Assembly (NCBI RefSeq): GCF_025370785.1 | Contig: NZ_JAMXFA010000039.1 | Span: forward strand, 1 to 61,097 | DNA: 61,097 nt | Direction of reading: 5' to 3' | Origin: Laspinema olomoucense D3b | GTDB taxonomy: Bacteria; Cyanobacteriota; Cyanobacteriia; Cyanobacteriales; Laspinemataceae | Shown: piece by piece, positions 16,815 through 26,816 of the stretch | Layout: each line of letters begins with the position of its first letter | How positions within the stretch are numbered: position 1 is the stretch's first letter | The notes under the pieces: generated by a model | What the model was told of the DNA's origin: nothing | The model's input: only the letters and a program-made list of their open reading frames with translations | Databases searched by the model: none | Made by a program: the position numbers and the translations under genes

Positions 16815-19613
16815 ATGAAAAAAAATTATCCGATTCGAGCTGTTTGTTTTATTATATTCAATCGACCCGAAATAACTGAAACAGTATTTGAATTAATTCG
16901 GCAGGTTCAACCCCATCAGTTGTTCGTCGTTGCTGATGGCCCTCGCTGCGATCGCCCCGGAGAAGCGGAAAAATGTATCCAGGCAAGGGCGATAATAAAT
17001 CGGATTGACTGGGAATGCGAGGTTTTGACCAATTATTCCGAGAAAAACCTGGGGTGTCGGGAAAGAATTTCTAGTGGGCTAGATTGGGTATTTACTATTG
17101 TTGAAGAAGCTATCATTTTAGAGGATGACTGTCTTCCTCATCCGAGTTTCTTTACTTTTTGTTGGGAATTATTAGAAAGATACCGGGATAACGAGCAAAT
17201 CATGGCGATTTCCGGAGATAATTTTCAGTTTGGACACCGAGGCAAAGATGACAGTTACTACTTCTCCCGATATGCCCATTCTTGGGGGTGGGCAACATGG
17301 CGTAGAGCATGGCAGCATTATGATAACAAAATGGCACTTTGGCCGAAAGTTCGAGAGGAAAATTGGCTGGAGGAAGTTCTTGAAGATAACCACGCAAGTC
17401 GCTGCTGGTCACATATTTTCCAAAATGTTTACGATCGCCAAATAGATACCTGGGATTATCCCTGGCAATTTTGTTGTTGGATCCAGGGAGGGTTAACAAT
17501 TCTCCCGAATGTTAATTTAGTTTCTAATATCGGCTTTACAGCAGAAGCTACTCATACCCAAGGTAGTAATCCCCTAGGGAATTTACCCACAGAGGCGATG
17601 GTGTTTCCGCTCAAGCACCCGGAGCTTATAATTCGCGACAATCAAGCCGATGATTTTACCGAGAAAACTATGTTTAGTGGACAAATTCAAGTCAAAGAAA
17701 ATTCTAGTCAATTCACCATTATTCACGAAGCGATCGCCTGCCTAAATGACGGGAATAATGCAGAAGCGTTGGATAGATTTGAAAATGCGATCGCCCTTCA
17801 CCCAGATATTCCCCACCTTAATTATGGCAAGGCTATAGCATTGGTACGCTTGGGACGTCCTAAAGCAGCGGTGGACGAGTTGAATCAGTTATTGCAGCTA
17901 GTGCCTGGTCACCAAAAAGCTCAGTTATTGCTAGAGGAAATTTGGCCTGGTCATGTGGGTAATTTGATGAAAAAAGCCAACCAAGCCCTGAAGGGCGATC
18001 GCCATGAAGAAGCATTTCATTTACTGAACCAAGCTAAAGCTTTAAAGCAACCCACCATCGGGCAGGATTATTTGCGCTCCCTTTATTTTCTACGAGTAAA
18101 CCAACTGGCATCCGCCCTAGAATGCCTGTATGAAGAACTTCGATATTTCCAACAAAATACTGAAGCTCGGGAACTCCTGGATAAACTTGTAGAGCAATAC
18201 CCGCAAATGGTCTCGGGAGAGATCGAAGATGCAGAATTTCAGGAGTTATTCCAAGTTGTTCGTCCCTATACGATGTTGAGCGAAGCTCGGTTATATTCCC
18301 TGTTTTCTCTAGCAAAATACATTTGTTTACAAAATATTCCCGGTAATTTTGTGGAGTGTGGCGTTGCTGGTGGAGGTTCCACAGCTTTACTAGCCAGTGT
18401 CATTAAACGTTATACAAAGCAACCCCGTTGGCTCTATGCTTTTGACTCTTTTGATGGAATGCCAGCCCCTACAGATGCCGATCAGTTCAATGGCATTCCC
18501 GCTGACGCCACCGGCTGGGGAACAGGCACTTGTGCAGCTCCAGAAGCCAGCGTTGTAGAGATTTGCCATAAACTAGGCGTTTTGAATATTGTTCAAACCG
18601 TCAAAGGATATTTTCAAAATACTTTACCGACGGTCCGCAATGCCATTGGCATGATTTCACTGTTACACATGGATGGCGATTGGTATGAATCCACCAAAAG
18701 CATTTTGGATAATTTATACGATCGCGTCGTAAATGAAGGTATTATTCAGGTTGATGATTATGGTCATTGGCCGGGGTGTCGGCAAGCTATTGATGAATTT
18801 GAAAATGAACGTGAAATCAAGTTTAATTTGCATCCCATTGACGGGACCGGAGTCTGGTTTAACTGTCAAGAAAAATTTGCCATCAATCCGATATTTCCTC
18901 CCGAATTAGTCCAGGAATTCATAGAAGATGATCCGGTTAATCATGGGCTGATGAGCCAAATGTCATGCAACGAACGCTTTCAGTTATATTACGTTTTGCG
19001 AAATTTGCTTCCCCAAGTGTCCTCGCTTTCCAGGTTTGTAGAGATCGGCTCTTTTGCGGGAAGTTCTCTATTTCTAACATGGCGAGCTTTCAAACGAAGG
19101 GCTAACCCGTTTCACGGATTTGCGGTAGAGCCTGGGGGACAGCCTCAGCTATATGAAGTTCTTAAAAACTTAGAACTAGATGTGACTCACTTGCCCATGT
19201 TCTCCCATCAGGCTGCTCCTGAATTACAGGCTATCTTCGAGCAAGACAGCAACCTACCCATAGCAATCTTTATTGATGGTGATCACAGCTACGAAGGCGT
19301 GCGAAAAGATGTTTTGGATTATTATCCGCTTTTGGCCCCTGGGGGAATCTTAGTGTTTCACGACTATTTACCACCCCTTACTGATGAAAATCGGGATGCC
19401 ATCTTTTTTCACCACGGACTGGACAAAGAACCGGGAATTAGGCAAGCCTGCCAGGAATTAATGGAAAATACTTACGCTTGTGAAGTAATAGATATTCCCT
19501 TATTATATCCAACGGATCCAACCCAGACTCAAGCTCATCTTCCCATTATCCCGGGGGTTTTTTCTACCCTTCGAGTCTATCGTAAACCCAACCTTAACAC
19601 TAACAATCTATGA
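16815..19613 (+). CDS. Glycosyltransferase-TPR-double methyltransferase fusion
   Basis: This 932-residue multidomain protein has four parts. First is a nucleotide-sugar transferase domain of GT2/HlpA-like type (residues about 5-245; ILEDDCLPH with the metal-binding acidic motif near 103-105, then AHSWGWATWRRAW). A TPR stretch follows (about 300-460). Third is a TylF/MycF-type sugar O-methyltransferase (about 485-690; FVECGVAGGGSTALL, YAFDSFDGMP, MDGDWYEST, VDDYGHWPGC). Last is a second class I methyltransferase (about 738-890; FVEIGSFAGSS, FIDGDHSYEGVRKD, LAPGGILVFHDY). The frame is open to a TTG at 16782, but the ATG at 16815 (MKKNYPIRAV) matches the family start. It overlaps the next gene by ATGA, so the two are translationally coupled. 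It probably builds and methylates one sugar of a surface glycan. Confidence 0.88.
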   Translation: MKKNYPIRAVCFIIFNRPEITETVFELIRQVQPHQLFVVADGPRCDRPGEAEKCIQARAIINRIDWECEVLTNYSEKNLGCRERISSGLDWVFTIVEEAIILEDDCLPHPSFFTFCWELLERYRDNEQIMAISGDNFQFGHRGKDDSYYFSRYAHSWGWATWRRAWQHYDNKMALWPKVREENWLEEVLEDNHASRCWSHIFQNVYDRQIDTWDYPWQFCCWIQGGLTILPNVNLVSNIGFTAEATHTQGSNPLGNLPTEAMVFPLKHPELIIRDNQADDFTEKTMFSGQIQVKENSSQFTIIHEAIACLNDGNNAEALDRFENAIALHPDIPHLNYGKAIALVRLGRPKAAVDELNQLLQLVPGHQKAQLLLEEIWPGHVGNLMKKANQALKGDRHEEAFHLLNQAKALKQPTIGQDYLRSLYFLRVNQLASALECLYEELRYFQQNTEARELLDKLVEQYPQMVSGEIEDAEFQELFQVVRPYTMLSEARLYSLFSLAKYICLQNIPGNFVECGVAGGGSTALLASVIKRYTKQPRWLYAFDSFDGMPAPTDADQFNGIPADATGWGTGTCAAPEASVVEICHKLGVLNIVQTVKGYFQNTLPTVRNAIGMISLLHMDGDWYESTKSILDNLYDRVVNEGIIQVDDYGHWPGCRQAIDEFENEREIKFNLHPIDGTGVWFNCQEKFAINPIFPPELVQEFIEDDPVNHGLMSQMSCNERFQLYYVLRNLLPQVSSLSRFVEIGSFAGSSLFLTWRAFKRRANPFHGFAVEPGGQPQLYEVLKNLELDVTHLPMFSHQAAPELQAIFEQDSNLPIAIFIDGDHSYEGVRKDVLDYYPLLAPGGILVFHDYLPPLTDENRDAIFFHHGLDKEPGIRQACQELMENTYACEVIDIPLLYPTDPTQTQAHLPIIPGVFSTLRVYRKPNLNTNNL

Positions 19614-21667
19614 ATTCTATTAAAATTCTTCATATTATGCAATCTCTGGGCATTGGGGGTGCGGCATTGTCTATGATGGCAACTGCTAAGTATTCATCTA
19701 AGCTGGGCGGGTTTCAGCACCGTATAATGTCATTAGCTCCAGCGAAGCCCAATGCTGTGGAGAAGGCAATAGAAGCGGGAATGAGAGTAATTAACGCACC
19801 TGATAGGGCAACGCTGGTGCGGGAAATAGAAAGTGCCGATATCGTCCAGGTCCATTTTTGGAATAATCCTCAGCTTTATGAATTTTTGCGGTCAAATCTG
19901 CCCGAAATGCGCCTACTCATGTGGTTTCATATTGCAGGCGATCGCGCCCCCCAAGTCATCACCCCAAAGTTGGTCGGTTTCTCAGATTTTGCCATTGCCT
20001 GCAATCCATACTCCTATGAGTTACCTGTCTTTCACAGTCTCCCCACTGAAGTTAGATGTCACAAAATTGGCATGGTTTATGATGGAACAGACTTTGAGCG
20101 ATTGTCTAACTTGCAGCCCCAAGTTCACGATAGCTTTAATGTCGGCTACATCGGCACGGTTAACTTAGCCAAGATGCACCCAAATTATGTCCCAATGAGT
20201 GCAGCGATCAATATTCCAAATGTCCGGTTTATTGTTTGTGGTGGTCCTTTCAAAAGCTATTTCAAGCAGCAAGCAGGACTTTTAGGCGCTACGGAGCGAT
20301 TTGAATTTAGGGGGTTTGTCGAAGATATCAAATCCGTTTTAGAGAATTTAGATATTTACGGGTATCCTGTGGGGGAGGATACTTATGCAGCAGCAGAGTT
20401 AAATTTACAAGAAGCGATGTTTGCTGGAGTTCCGCCGGTAGTCTTCCCATACGGGGGTATCAAACGCTTAGTAGTTGATGACTATACCGGCTTAATTGTT
20501 CACAGTGAATTAGAGTACAAACAAGCAATTGAATATTTATACCATCATCCGGAAGAACGGGCGAGGTTAGGGGGGAATGCCCGAGAATATGCTAAACAAA
20601 TTTTTGGGGCAGAAAATGCAGCTAAGAAACTCAATCCGATTTATGAAAGACTGCTACAACGCCCCAAGCGCGATCGCACTTGGGGTGTGATGATGGGCTA
20701 TAGGCAAGTTGACCAACTAATTTCTCTCGAAGATGTGACGGGGAAGGTAGAAAAACTTTCGGGTTCGGAATGTTTTATCCAATCCTTGGGCGATACGGCT
20801 CCTGAATTTAAAGTCAGTCAGGCTTCGGACAACATTGAAGAGTTATTTGAAGCTGATCACCAAATTGCTAGAGCTTCCACATTGTTAGCAACTGGAGAGG
20901 GTGGAATTTCCCAATATCGAGATTACTATGAAAATGATGGTTACTTAAGCTTCTGGTGGGGGTTAAGAGACCAATATCAAGGAAAGTATGATGCAGCTCT
21001 TACAGAATTTATCAAAGCGATTGATTTAGGTTGTAATCACTGGCGACTCGGGTGGTATGTGGCGCAACTAGCCCTAAAGGTGAACAATATTCCCTTAGCA
21101 AAACAAGCAGTGAGTGAAGTGATTCGGGCGGTGCCAGATTTTGCCGAGGCCCACGAATTGCTAGAATCTATAGAATTGATGTCCCGTCCCGGGTATCTTT
21201 CTGAAAGAGAAGAGAGCGAGTTCGCAAAGGCCCTGCGATTAAGAGAGGTTAACTTAATTATTTTTCCCGACTGGAGTCAGCCGGAAGAGCCTTTGCTTGA
21301 GGAATTGGCGAGTATTATTCGGGCGATCGCCACTCACCCCGACAAAAGTCTGATGACTCTTCTGATAGATACTAATAATATTACAGAGGAAGAGGTAGAT
21401 GCCGCCGTATCAGGAGTAATTATGAGTCTTATGATGGAAGAAGAATTAGACCTAGATGATGGCCCTGATATTTCTCTGCTTACCGAATTAACCGAAACCG
21501 AATGGAAAGCATTATTCCCTCGTGTTCATGGTAAAATAGTGATGAAAAATGAGAATAAGGAGGCCACGGTGCCGATTCAAGTCGAAAATGTCCCGGAATA
21601 CCCGTTAGATAGCATAAGCGATCGCCGCGTTGTCAGGGGAGAAGATGGCGCGTGGATGCTGCGATAA
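19610..21667 (+). CDS. Glycosyltransferase family 4 with TPR and extra C-terminal domain
   Basis: This is a 685-residue protein. Residues about 1-345 form a GT-B transferase: LGIGGAALSMMATAKYSSKL at the start, VGYIGTVNLAKMHPNY, RFEFRGFV, and NLQEAMFAGVPPVVFPYGG near the acidic donor-binding motif. A TPR segment (about 430-525) comes next. From about residue 540 comes the domain shared with the GT4 at 15185-16675: LIIFPDWSQPEEPLLEEL, LLIDTNNITEEE, ELTETEWKALF. It overlaps the upstream fusion gene by 4 bp (ATGA) and lies about 70 bp before the FkbM gene, so it sits in a plus-strand operon. It is probably a glycosyltransferase for a surface polymer; the substrate is unknown. Confidence 0.87.
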   Translation: MNSIKILHIMQSLGIGGAALSMMATAKYSSKLGGFQHRIMSLAPAKPNAVEKAIEAGMRVINAPDRATLVREIESADIVQVHFWNNPQLYEFLRSNLPEMRLLMWFHIAGDRAPQVITPKLVGFSDFAIACNPYSYELPVFHSLPTEVRCHKIGMVYDGTDFERLSNLQPQVHDSFNVGYIGTVNLAKMHPNYVPMSAAINIPNVRFIVCGGPFKSYFKQQAGLLGATERFEFRGFVEDIKSVLENLDIYGYPVGEDTYAAAELNLQEAMFAGVPPVVFPYGGIKRLVVDDYTGLIVHSELEYKQAIEYLYHHPEERARLGGNAREYAKQIFGAENAAKKLNPIYERLLQRPKRDRTWGVMMGYRQVDQLISLEDVTGKVEKLSGSECFIQSLGDTAPEFKVSQASDNIEELFEADHQIARASTLLATGEGGISQYRDYYENDGYLSFWWGLRDQYQGKYDAALTEFIKAIDLGCNHWRLGWYVAQLALKVNNIPLAKQAVSEVIRAVPDFAEAHELLESIELMSRPGYLSEREESEFAKALRLREVNLIIFPDWSQPEEPLLEELASIIRAIATHPDKSLMTLLIDTNNITEEEVDAAVSGVIMSLMMEEELDLDDGPDISLLTELTETEWKALFPRVHGKIVMKNENKEATVPIQVENVPEYPLDSISDRRVVRGEDGAWMLR

Positions 21668-21739
21668 TATTAAATATAAACGGGAATGAAAAGATTCCCT
21701 TCGATACTCAAACAGGGTAGTAGCTGGAGCATTATTTTT

Positions 21740-23395
21740 ATGGAAAATTCTAGTTTTTATACTAATTATTGGGAATATGTAAACCAAGTTTGTCCTAATA
21801 TCAAAGCAGAATCTTTGTCTAATCCGGATATCGAGGCAAGCATTAAAAAGACATCTTGGGAAGATCCCACTTCGGCTAGAGAACTAAATAATATTGCGGT
21901 TTTAGCATTGATAGAGGCAGAGCAATGCGAGGATTCATCCCTAAAAGAGATGTATGTCGAAATTGCGTTTGAATCCCTGGTTCAGGGGACCGAGATGGAG
22001 GGAGATGATCCTCTTTGTGCGGCACACCTCGCTCTGCTGTTTACCCTGAATGGAGAAGTAGATGCAGCAATTCCTTTGGCTCTCTCTACTTTCGATGAAG
22101 CGATGCAAGCTGCGTATGTTGATTTAAAAACAATTTCGCCCAATATTGTTTACTGCCCTTCGCCTTTATCAGTTAACTTCAGAAGGGATGAGCGGCTGAG
22201 TGAAATTTTACAATGTAATAATGGCTATATTCAAGCACTTTGGTTGCTAGAAAAAGTAATTGAACGATTGGAAATAGAATCAATTGGTCGTCGAGATGTC
22301 GTTATTATCTATACAAAAAAAAGAATAGATTTATTAGGAATAGGTGTCCAAAAATTATTATTTTATATCTGGGAAAAAATAAATTTTGAACGTGAATTAT
22401 TTTTAAACACAAAAAGTTTATTTCTTGTCAACAAACTTCAAGAAAAAGTTCCTTTTTTCTTTTGTCCCGAATTAATTCAAACTTTATATTTAATATTGCG
22501 AGATGCACAAGAAATAGAAGCAGCTAAGTTTTGGCAAAATTTGTCTGGCTTTATTACAGGTTATAATATAGATAGCTTAGAATTGAAATGGACTCACTTG
22601 CCAATAGAAAGTCCGTTTACTTATCTACCTTTTGAAACAAAATTACTCTTGGCGGCTGAGCCGACTGGTCGGAGCATAGTCACCAGTATCTTGATTGCAC
22701 AGGGAGACTGGTTTGAGAAAGAAATGGAGTTTTGGCGTAGTCAGATTAAACCCGGGATGACCGTTATTGATGTGGGCGCTAATGTCGGAGTTTATACCTT
22801 TAGCGCTGCAAACCAGGTCGGTTCAGAAGGTCGCGTACTCGCGATCGAACCGTTTGCGGGTTGTATTCAATGCTTAGAAGAAACTTGTAGAGTTAATAAC
22901 CTTTCCTCCGTTACAATCTGTGCAGGTGCAGCGAGCGATCGCAACGGAACAGTTCGGTTATCTTTGAATGAGTCGAGTGAATTAAACGAAATCGTAGCGG
23001 AAAATACAGGCGAGGAAATAGAAACAGGCTCTTATCAAGAAGTTGCCTGCTTTACTTTAGATAGTCTGAGCGAGCGAGAAAATCTGACCCAGGTTGATTT
23101 TATGAAAATTGATGCTGAAGGTCACGAACTCGCCGTTTTAGTGGGCAGTGCCCGTATCTTATCGGAGTTTGCCCCCGTTATTCTTTATGAAAACATCGCC
23201 GGGGTGACAGGAAGTAACCTCCCTGTTGCCAGCTATCTCAACAGCCGGGGGTATAAATTATTTCTTTATCGGCCTTACTTGCCCGAGTTAGTTCCGATCA
23301 TAGCCGAGGATGATTATCCAGACCATCTGAATATAATCGCTGTTCCAGAATGTAAAGTGAATCAATTTTATAATGTAAACTCGGTCAACTCTTAA
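21740..23395 (+). CDS. FkbM-family methyltransferase with long N-terminal region
   Basis: This 551-residue protein has a FkbM-type SAM-dependent methyltransferase at about residues 335-530. Motif I VIDVGANVGVYTF and motif II AIEPF are present, as are DFMKIDAEGHE and LYENIAGVT. FkbM enzymes O-methylate sugars or macrolides. The first 330 residues hold an acidic helical part with TPR-like character and no known domain. Bases 22240-22580 are notably AT-rich compared with the rest. The open frame begins at 21686, but MENSSFYTNYWEYVNQ at 21740 looks like the natural start. It is in the same direction as, and close to, its neighbours, so it is likely part of the glycan operon. Confidence 0.85.
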   Translation: MENSSFYTNYWEYVNQVCPNIKAESLSNPDIEASIKKTSWEDPTSARELNNIAVLALIEAEQCEDSSLKEMYVEIAFESLVQGTEMEGDDPLCAAHLALLFTLNGEVDAAIPLALSTFDEAMQAAYVDLKTISPNIVYCPSPLSVNFRRDERLSEILQCNNGYIQALWLLEKVIERLEIESIGRRDVVIIYTKKRIDLLGIGVQKLLFYIWEKINFERELFLNTKSLFLVNKLQEKVPFFFCPELIQTLYLILRDAQEIEAAKFWQNLSGFITGYNIDSLELKWTHLPIESPFTYLPFETKLLLAAEPTGRSIVTSILIAQGDWFEKEMEFWRSQIKPGMTVIDVGANVGVYTFSAANQVGSEGRVLAIEPFAGCIQCLEETCRVNNLSSVTICAGAASDRNGTVRLSLNESSELNEIVAENTGEEIETGSYQEVACFTLDSLSERENLTQVDFMKIDAEGHELAVLVGSARILSEFAPVILYENIAGVTGSNLPVASYLNSRGYKLFLYRPYLPELVPIIAEDDYPDHLNIIAVPECKVNQFYNVNSVNS

Positions 23396-23424
23396 CCTAT
23401 TTTTAAATTAAAGGATTTTAGCTA

Positions 23425-24435
23425 ATGTCTGTATTTGTTGCCAGCTTAAAGAAAAGTGGCCATTTAGACCGAATTTACATGACCCTCTGTAACGTGGGTT
23501 CTCGGAAAGTCAGCCCGGAAGATGACTATGGAAACTTAGGCTGGAGCATCTTTGCCCCCAATCTGAGCATTTATGGATTTGACGCTGATGCGGATGCTTG
23601 CGATGAAGCCAATGCCGATTTGGAATATCGTCAAGTTAATTGGAATGAAAACCATATCCCTTTAGCATTGGGAAAATCAGTGGGTGAAGCAACACTGTAC
23701 GTCACCAAAAATCCCATGTGTAGTTCACTCTATTTACCCAAAGAATCTTACTTACAATTGTTCAACCAGCTTCCCGAAGTCGCCAGTTTAGATTTTTCTA
23801 TAGAAATTGAGACCACGACTCTCGATAGCTTTTGTGAATCCGAAGCAATTGAGGAAATAGATTTTATTAGCCTAGATGTCCAAGGGGCCGAGCTTGAGGT
23901 ATTGGAAGGCGCTTCTCAAATTGTCTCCAAGAGCGTTTTGGCGGTGCAAGCAGAAGTATGGTTTTCTGAGGTTTATGTCAATCAACCACTTTTTGCTGAA
24001 GTAGATAATTATCTCAGAAGTCAAGGTTTCACTCTCTTTACTTTAAAAGCGGGTTGCCGAAGTCGGGCGCGATCGCCTATTACTTCAACGGCTAACTTTG
24101 GTCAACTACTCTGGGGTGATGCTTTTTACTTGCGAGATTTACTTCAAGAAGATATCACGACCCCTCTCAAAACACCGGAAAAACTTTTTAAATTAGCTTG
24201 CCTAGCGGATATGCTGGATTTTCCAGACTTTAGTCTACAATTATTGGAGCATCTGACGCTGCACTATGGTCGGAATGACTCCTCCTACAATTTTGCAAAT
24301 AACATCGTTGAGAGTCTGGTACAGCTTCCTGATCTGGTTAATCAGGGTTTGGATTCGCTTCCGATAATAAAAAATATTCGCGATGATATAACTGGAGACT
24401 GGCTTGATTTACTGGAGGGTCGGAAAAGCCTGTAA
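23425..24435 (+). CDS. FkbM-like methyltransferase
   Basis: This 336-residue protein has residues about 18-235 forming a FkbM-type methyltransferase. LCNVGSRKVSP stands at the usual motif I position, GFDADADACDEAN as motif II, and DFISLDVQGAELEVLEGA is the family's hallmark acidic motif. The glycine-rich loop is reduced to NVGS.K, seen in a subgroup of FkbM proteins, so SAM binding is probable rather than certain. A helical tail (about 245-330) follows. An AAAGGA ribosome-binding site precedes the ATG. It is the last plus-strand gene of the cluster and runs head-on into the GT41 gene only 19 bp away. Confidence 0.82.
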   Translation: MSVFVASLKKSGHLDRIYMTLCNVGSRKVSPEDDYGNLGWSIFAPNLSIYGFDADADACDEANADLEYRQVNWNENHIPLALGKSVGEATLYVTKNPMCSSLYLPKESYLQLFNQLPEVASLDFSIEIETTTLDSFCESEAIEEIDFISLDVQGAELEVLEGASQIVSKSVLAVQAEVWFSEVYVNQPLFAEVDNYLRSQGFTLFTLKAGCRSRARSPITSTANFGQLLWGDAFYLRDLLQEDITTPLKTPEKLFKLACLADMLDFPDFSLQLLEHLTLHYGRNDSSYNFANNIVESLVQLPDLVNQGLDSLPIIKNIRDDITGDWLDLLEGRKSL

Positions 24436-24454
24436 TTCTTTACAGTTATTTCTA

Positions 24455-26659
24455 TCAACCCCGAATACTTTGTAAATAGTTTTCCCACATTTGCTGATAG
24501 GCATCTTCCATCTGGCGGGTAAACTTCTCGGCGTTCCATAAAGGAGCAGTTTTTCTGGAGTTCATCAGTCGCCAATAAATTTGTTTTCGGAGTTCGGAAT
24601 CATTGCCTAGACGAATTCCCCAATTAATGTATTCTTCCTCTGTCCAAGCGATACCCTCTGTTACTCCAGCGTTCATCATCATCGTATAGCTATTGCGCGC
24701 TGCCCATTGTTGGCCCACTCTTGTCACGATAGGAATTCCCATCCACAGGGTTTCAAAGGTCGTAGTTGCACCGCTATAGGGATAGGTATCGAGTACCACA
24801 TCCACAATACCTAAGTTAGCGCGGTGAGTTTCTTCAGGTTCGTTTGGCAAAAATCGGAGGCGATCGCGTTCCACCCCTTCAGCATCTGCCAGTTGCCTAA
24901 AAAAGTCTTTTACGATGTCTACATCAGGCCAGGTTTTAATTAAGAAGTAGCTATTTGATACTTCCTTAATAATTTTCAGTTGCGATCGCGCTGTTTCCGG
25001 GTGGCGCTTAGAACTGGTCTGACCGCTATAATAGACGACAGCATCAGCGGGAATATCCAAATCCTGCCGCCTTCTAGTGGGTACTCCAACCTCAAACCCA
25101 TCTACTGCAATATAAGTTTGAGGAAACCGCCATATTTTTTCACTGTAATAATCCTCAGCATCGTCTGGCAACACATAAGGATCTGCCAGATAGTAATCAA
25201 TTGCCGGAAGTCCCGAAGCATCCAAACCCAGCCAAGTGACTTGAATAGGTGCAGGTTTGAGTGCCATCACCTGATAAGTTGCTTGTAGAGTTAAGCTATC
25301 GAGATCGACTAAAATATCAATTCCATCTGCCACAATTTGAGTGGCGATGTCCTGGCTATCCGCCCCTAACTTATAGACCCGATCAACTTTAGAAATAAGC
25401 CAGTCTTGGAGAGAATCTCCAGGCTTATAGTCTACAAAATAGCCGTAAATTTCAAACCGCCGGTGATCATGATACTGAAATAACCACCGCGCCATCCAGC
25501 CGACGGAATGTTTTCTCAAACTATTGGATACATACCCAATCTTCAAAGGTTTGGTATTAATCGAGTTCCTTTCTCGGTGTTGAGGAAGCTTATATCCCTT
25601 TGATTTGGCATAAGTTTGGGCGCAATTTTGGAACAACTCAGCCACCTGGTTCTGAATCGGTCTAGTTCGCCTAGGTTCATCCCAAAAGTAAGGAAAGTAA
25701 AAAGTGGCCGTTAGTAAACGTGATGCCGTGACTGTATCCATCTGTTTTGGAGGTTGTTGCAGGAGTGAGATAAACATCGACTCTTGCTGTTCCATTCGGG
25801 CATAAGATTCTTCCCACTTTCCCTCAATCAGTAATACTTTTATGAGCAGATCATTGGCAGAAATTTTATCGGGGAGCGATTCGCAAAGGGCATACCGCTG
25901 TTTAGCCGCTTCTTGCGCTTTTGAATAGTTCTGGTTTTTTTCATGAAAAGTCGCTAGATGTCCCAAAATTTCTTCGGGATGTGGCGCGTTAATCCGTAGA
26001 CATAAATCGGCTAGAGATATAGCAATTTCTGTTTCCCCCATTGATAAACCAATGTTAACTGCTGCCACCAAGACCAGATCGCGAAAGTTAGAGTTTCCTT
26101 GGAGATGGGGCAAACAGACTTCAGCAAACTCATAACAGAAGGGGTGGAGGGGGGCAAATTTGAATAATTGTTCCGATACTCCCACGAGCAAATTAGCATC
26201 TAAAGTGTCCGTAGGCATCTCTTTTATCAACTGAGTCACTTGCCATTCCTGTAATTCTTCGTCAGGCAACATCTCCTGTGCGATCGCCAGTTTGATGAGA
26301 TGCAACAGATTATGAATATCTGTCGGGGCAATTTCCCGGATGTGCTGGCGAATCAACCAAGAGGCTGACACCTGTTGTAATTCTTCGAGTCTTAACGCTT
26401 CTTTGTGCAGTATGTATAGTAATTCCGACGTCCACTCTTCGGTTTGGTCCTCGGAGGCTTCCATCATTCCTAAAAGCCAAGTGCTATGGGCTTCTTCTTC
26501 TTTTTCTTGCAACAGAAACATCAGCCCCAAATACCAGCAATATTCCAGCTTTTCAGGATTCGCTAGAATTGCCTGTTCGTACAGTTGGGCTGCCTTGTTA
26601 TAGTTGCCTTGCATCCAGCTTGAGTAAGCTGTTTGTTCTAAATTCGTTAGATTTTCCAT
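24455..26659 (-). CDS. OGT/SPINDLY-like glycosyltransferase (GT41), copy A
   Basis: This 734-residue protein has an N-terminal helical TPR region (about 1-350, TPR at NYNKAAQLYEQAILANPEK). The GT41 catalytic region starts near residue 370: LKIGYVSNSLRKHSVGWMARWLFQ, ILVDLDSLTLQAT, PAPIQVTWLG, YYLADPYVLP, YSGQTSSKRHPE, VVLDTYPYSGATTTFETLWMGIPIVT. GT41 enzymes transfer N-acetylglucosamine, fucose or another sugar from a nucleotide donor to Ser/Thr of proteins in the cytoplasm. The downstream paralogue at 26817-29042 is closely similar over the whole length, so the pair arose by tandem duplication. Protein targets are unknown. Confidence 0.9.
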   Translation of the reverse strand: MENLTNLEQTAYSSWMQGNYNKAAQLYEQAILANPEKLEYCWYLGLMFLLQEKEEEAHSTWLLGMMEASEDQTEEWTSELLYILHKEALRLEELQQVSASWLIRQHIREIAPTDIHNLLHLIKLAIAQEMLPDEELQEWQVTQLIKEMPTDTLDANLLVGVSEQLFKFAPLHPFCYEFAEVCLPHLQGNSNFRDLVLVAAVNIGLSMGETEIAISLADLCLRINAPHPEEILGHLATFHEKNQNYSKAQEAAKQRYALCESLPDKISANDLLIKVLLIEGKWEESYARMEQQESMFISLLQQPPKQMDTVTASRLLTATFYFPYFWDEPRRTRPIQNQVAELFQNCAQTYAKSKGYKLPQHRERNSINTKPLKIGYVSNSLRKHSVGWMARWLFQYHDHRRFEIYGYFVDYKPGDSLQDWLISKVDRVYKLGADSQDIATQIVADGIDILVDLDSLTLQATYQVMALKPAPIQVTWLGLDASGLPAIDYYLADPYVLPDDAEDYYSEKIWRFPQTYIAVDGFEVGVPTRRRQDLDIPADAVVYYSGQTSSKRHPETARSQLKIIKEVSNSYFLIKTWPDVDIVKDFFRQLADAEGVERDRLRFLPNEPEETHRANLGIVDVVLDTYPYSGATTTFETLWMGIPIVTRVGQQWAARNSYTMMMNAGVTEGIAWTEEEYINWGIRLGNDSELRKQIYWRLMNSRKTAPLWNAEKFTRQMEDAYQQMWENYLQSIRG

Positions 26660-26816
26660 CGATTAAGTAAGGCTTATTACAACTCAACGACGCGCTTTTA
26701 ACGCGATTAGCTACTCCGACAACTCGGCTTCATAATGCTATTATTCAGTTCTATAAAGTCGAGAAGTAAAACAGGGTGTAAAGGTCAGGACAATTCACGT
26801 TAGATTTTACCAGGAA

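Noticed and set aside
26660-26816. Separate gene between the two GT41 copies
   Set aside because: Only 157 bp with no coding-like frame; it is simple spacer or promoter DNA.
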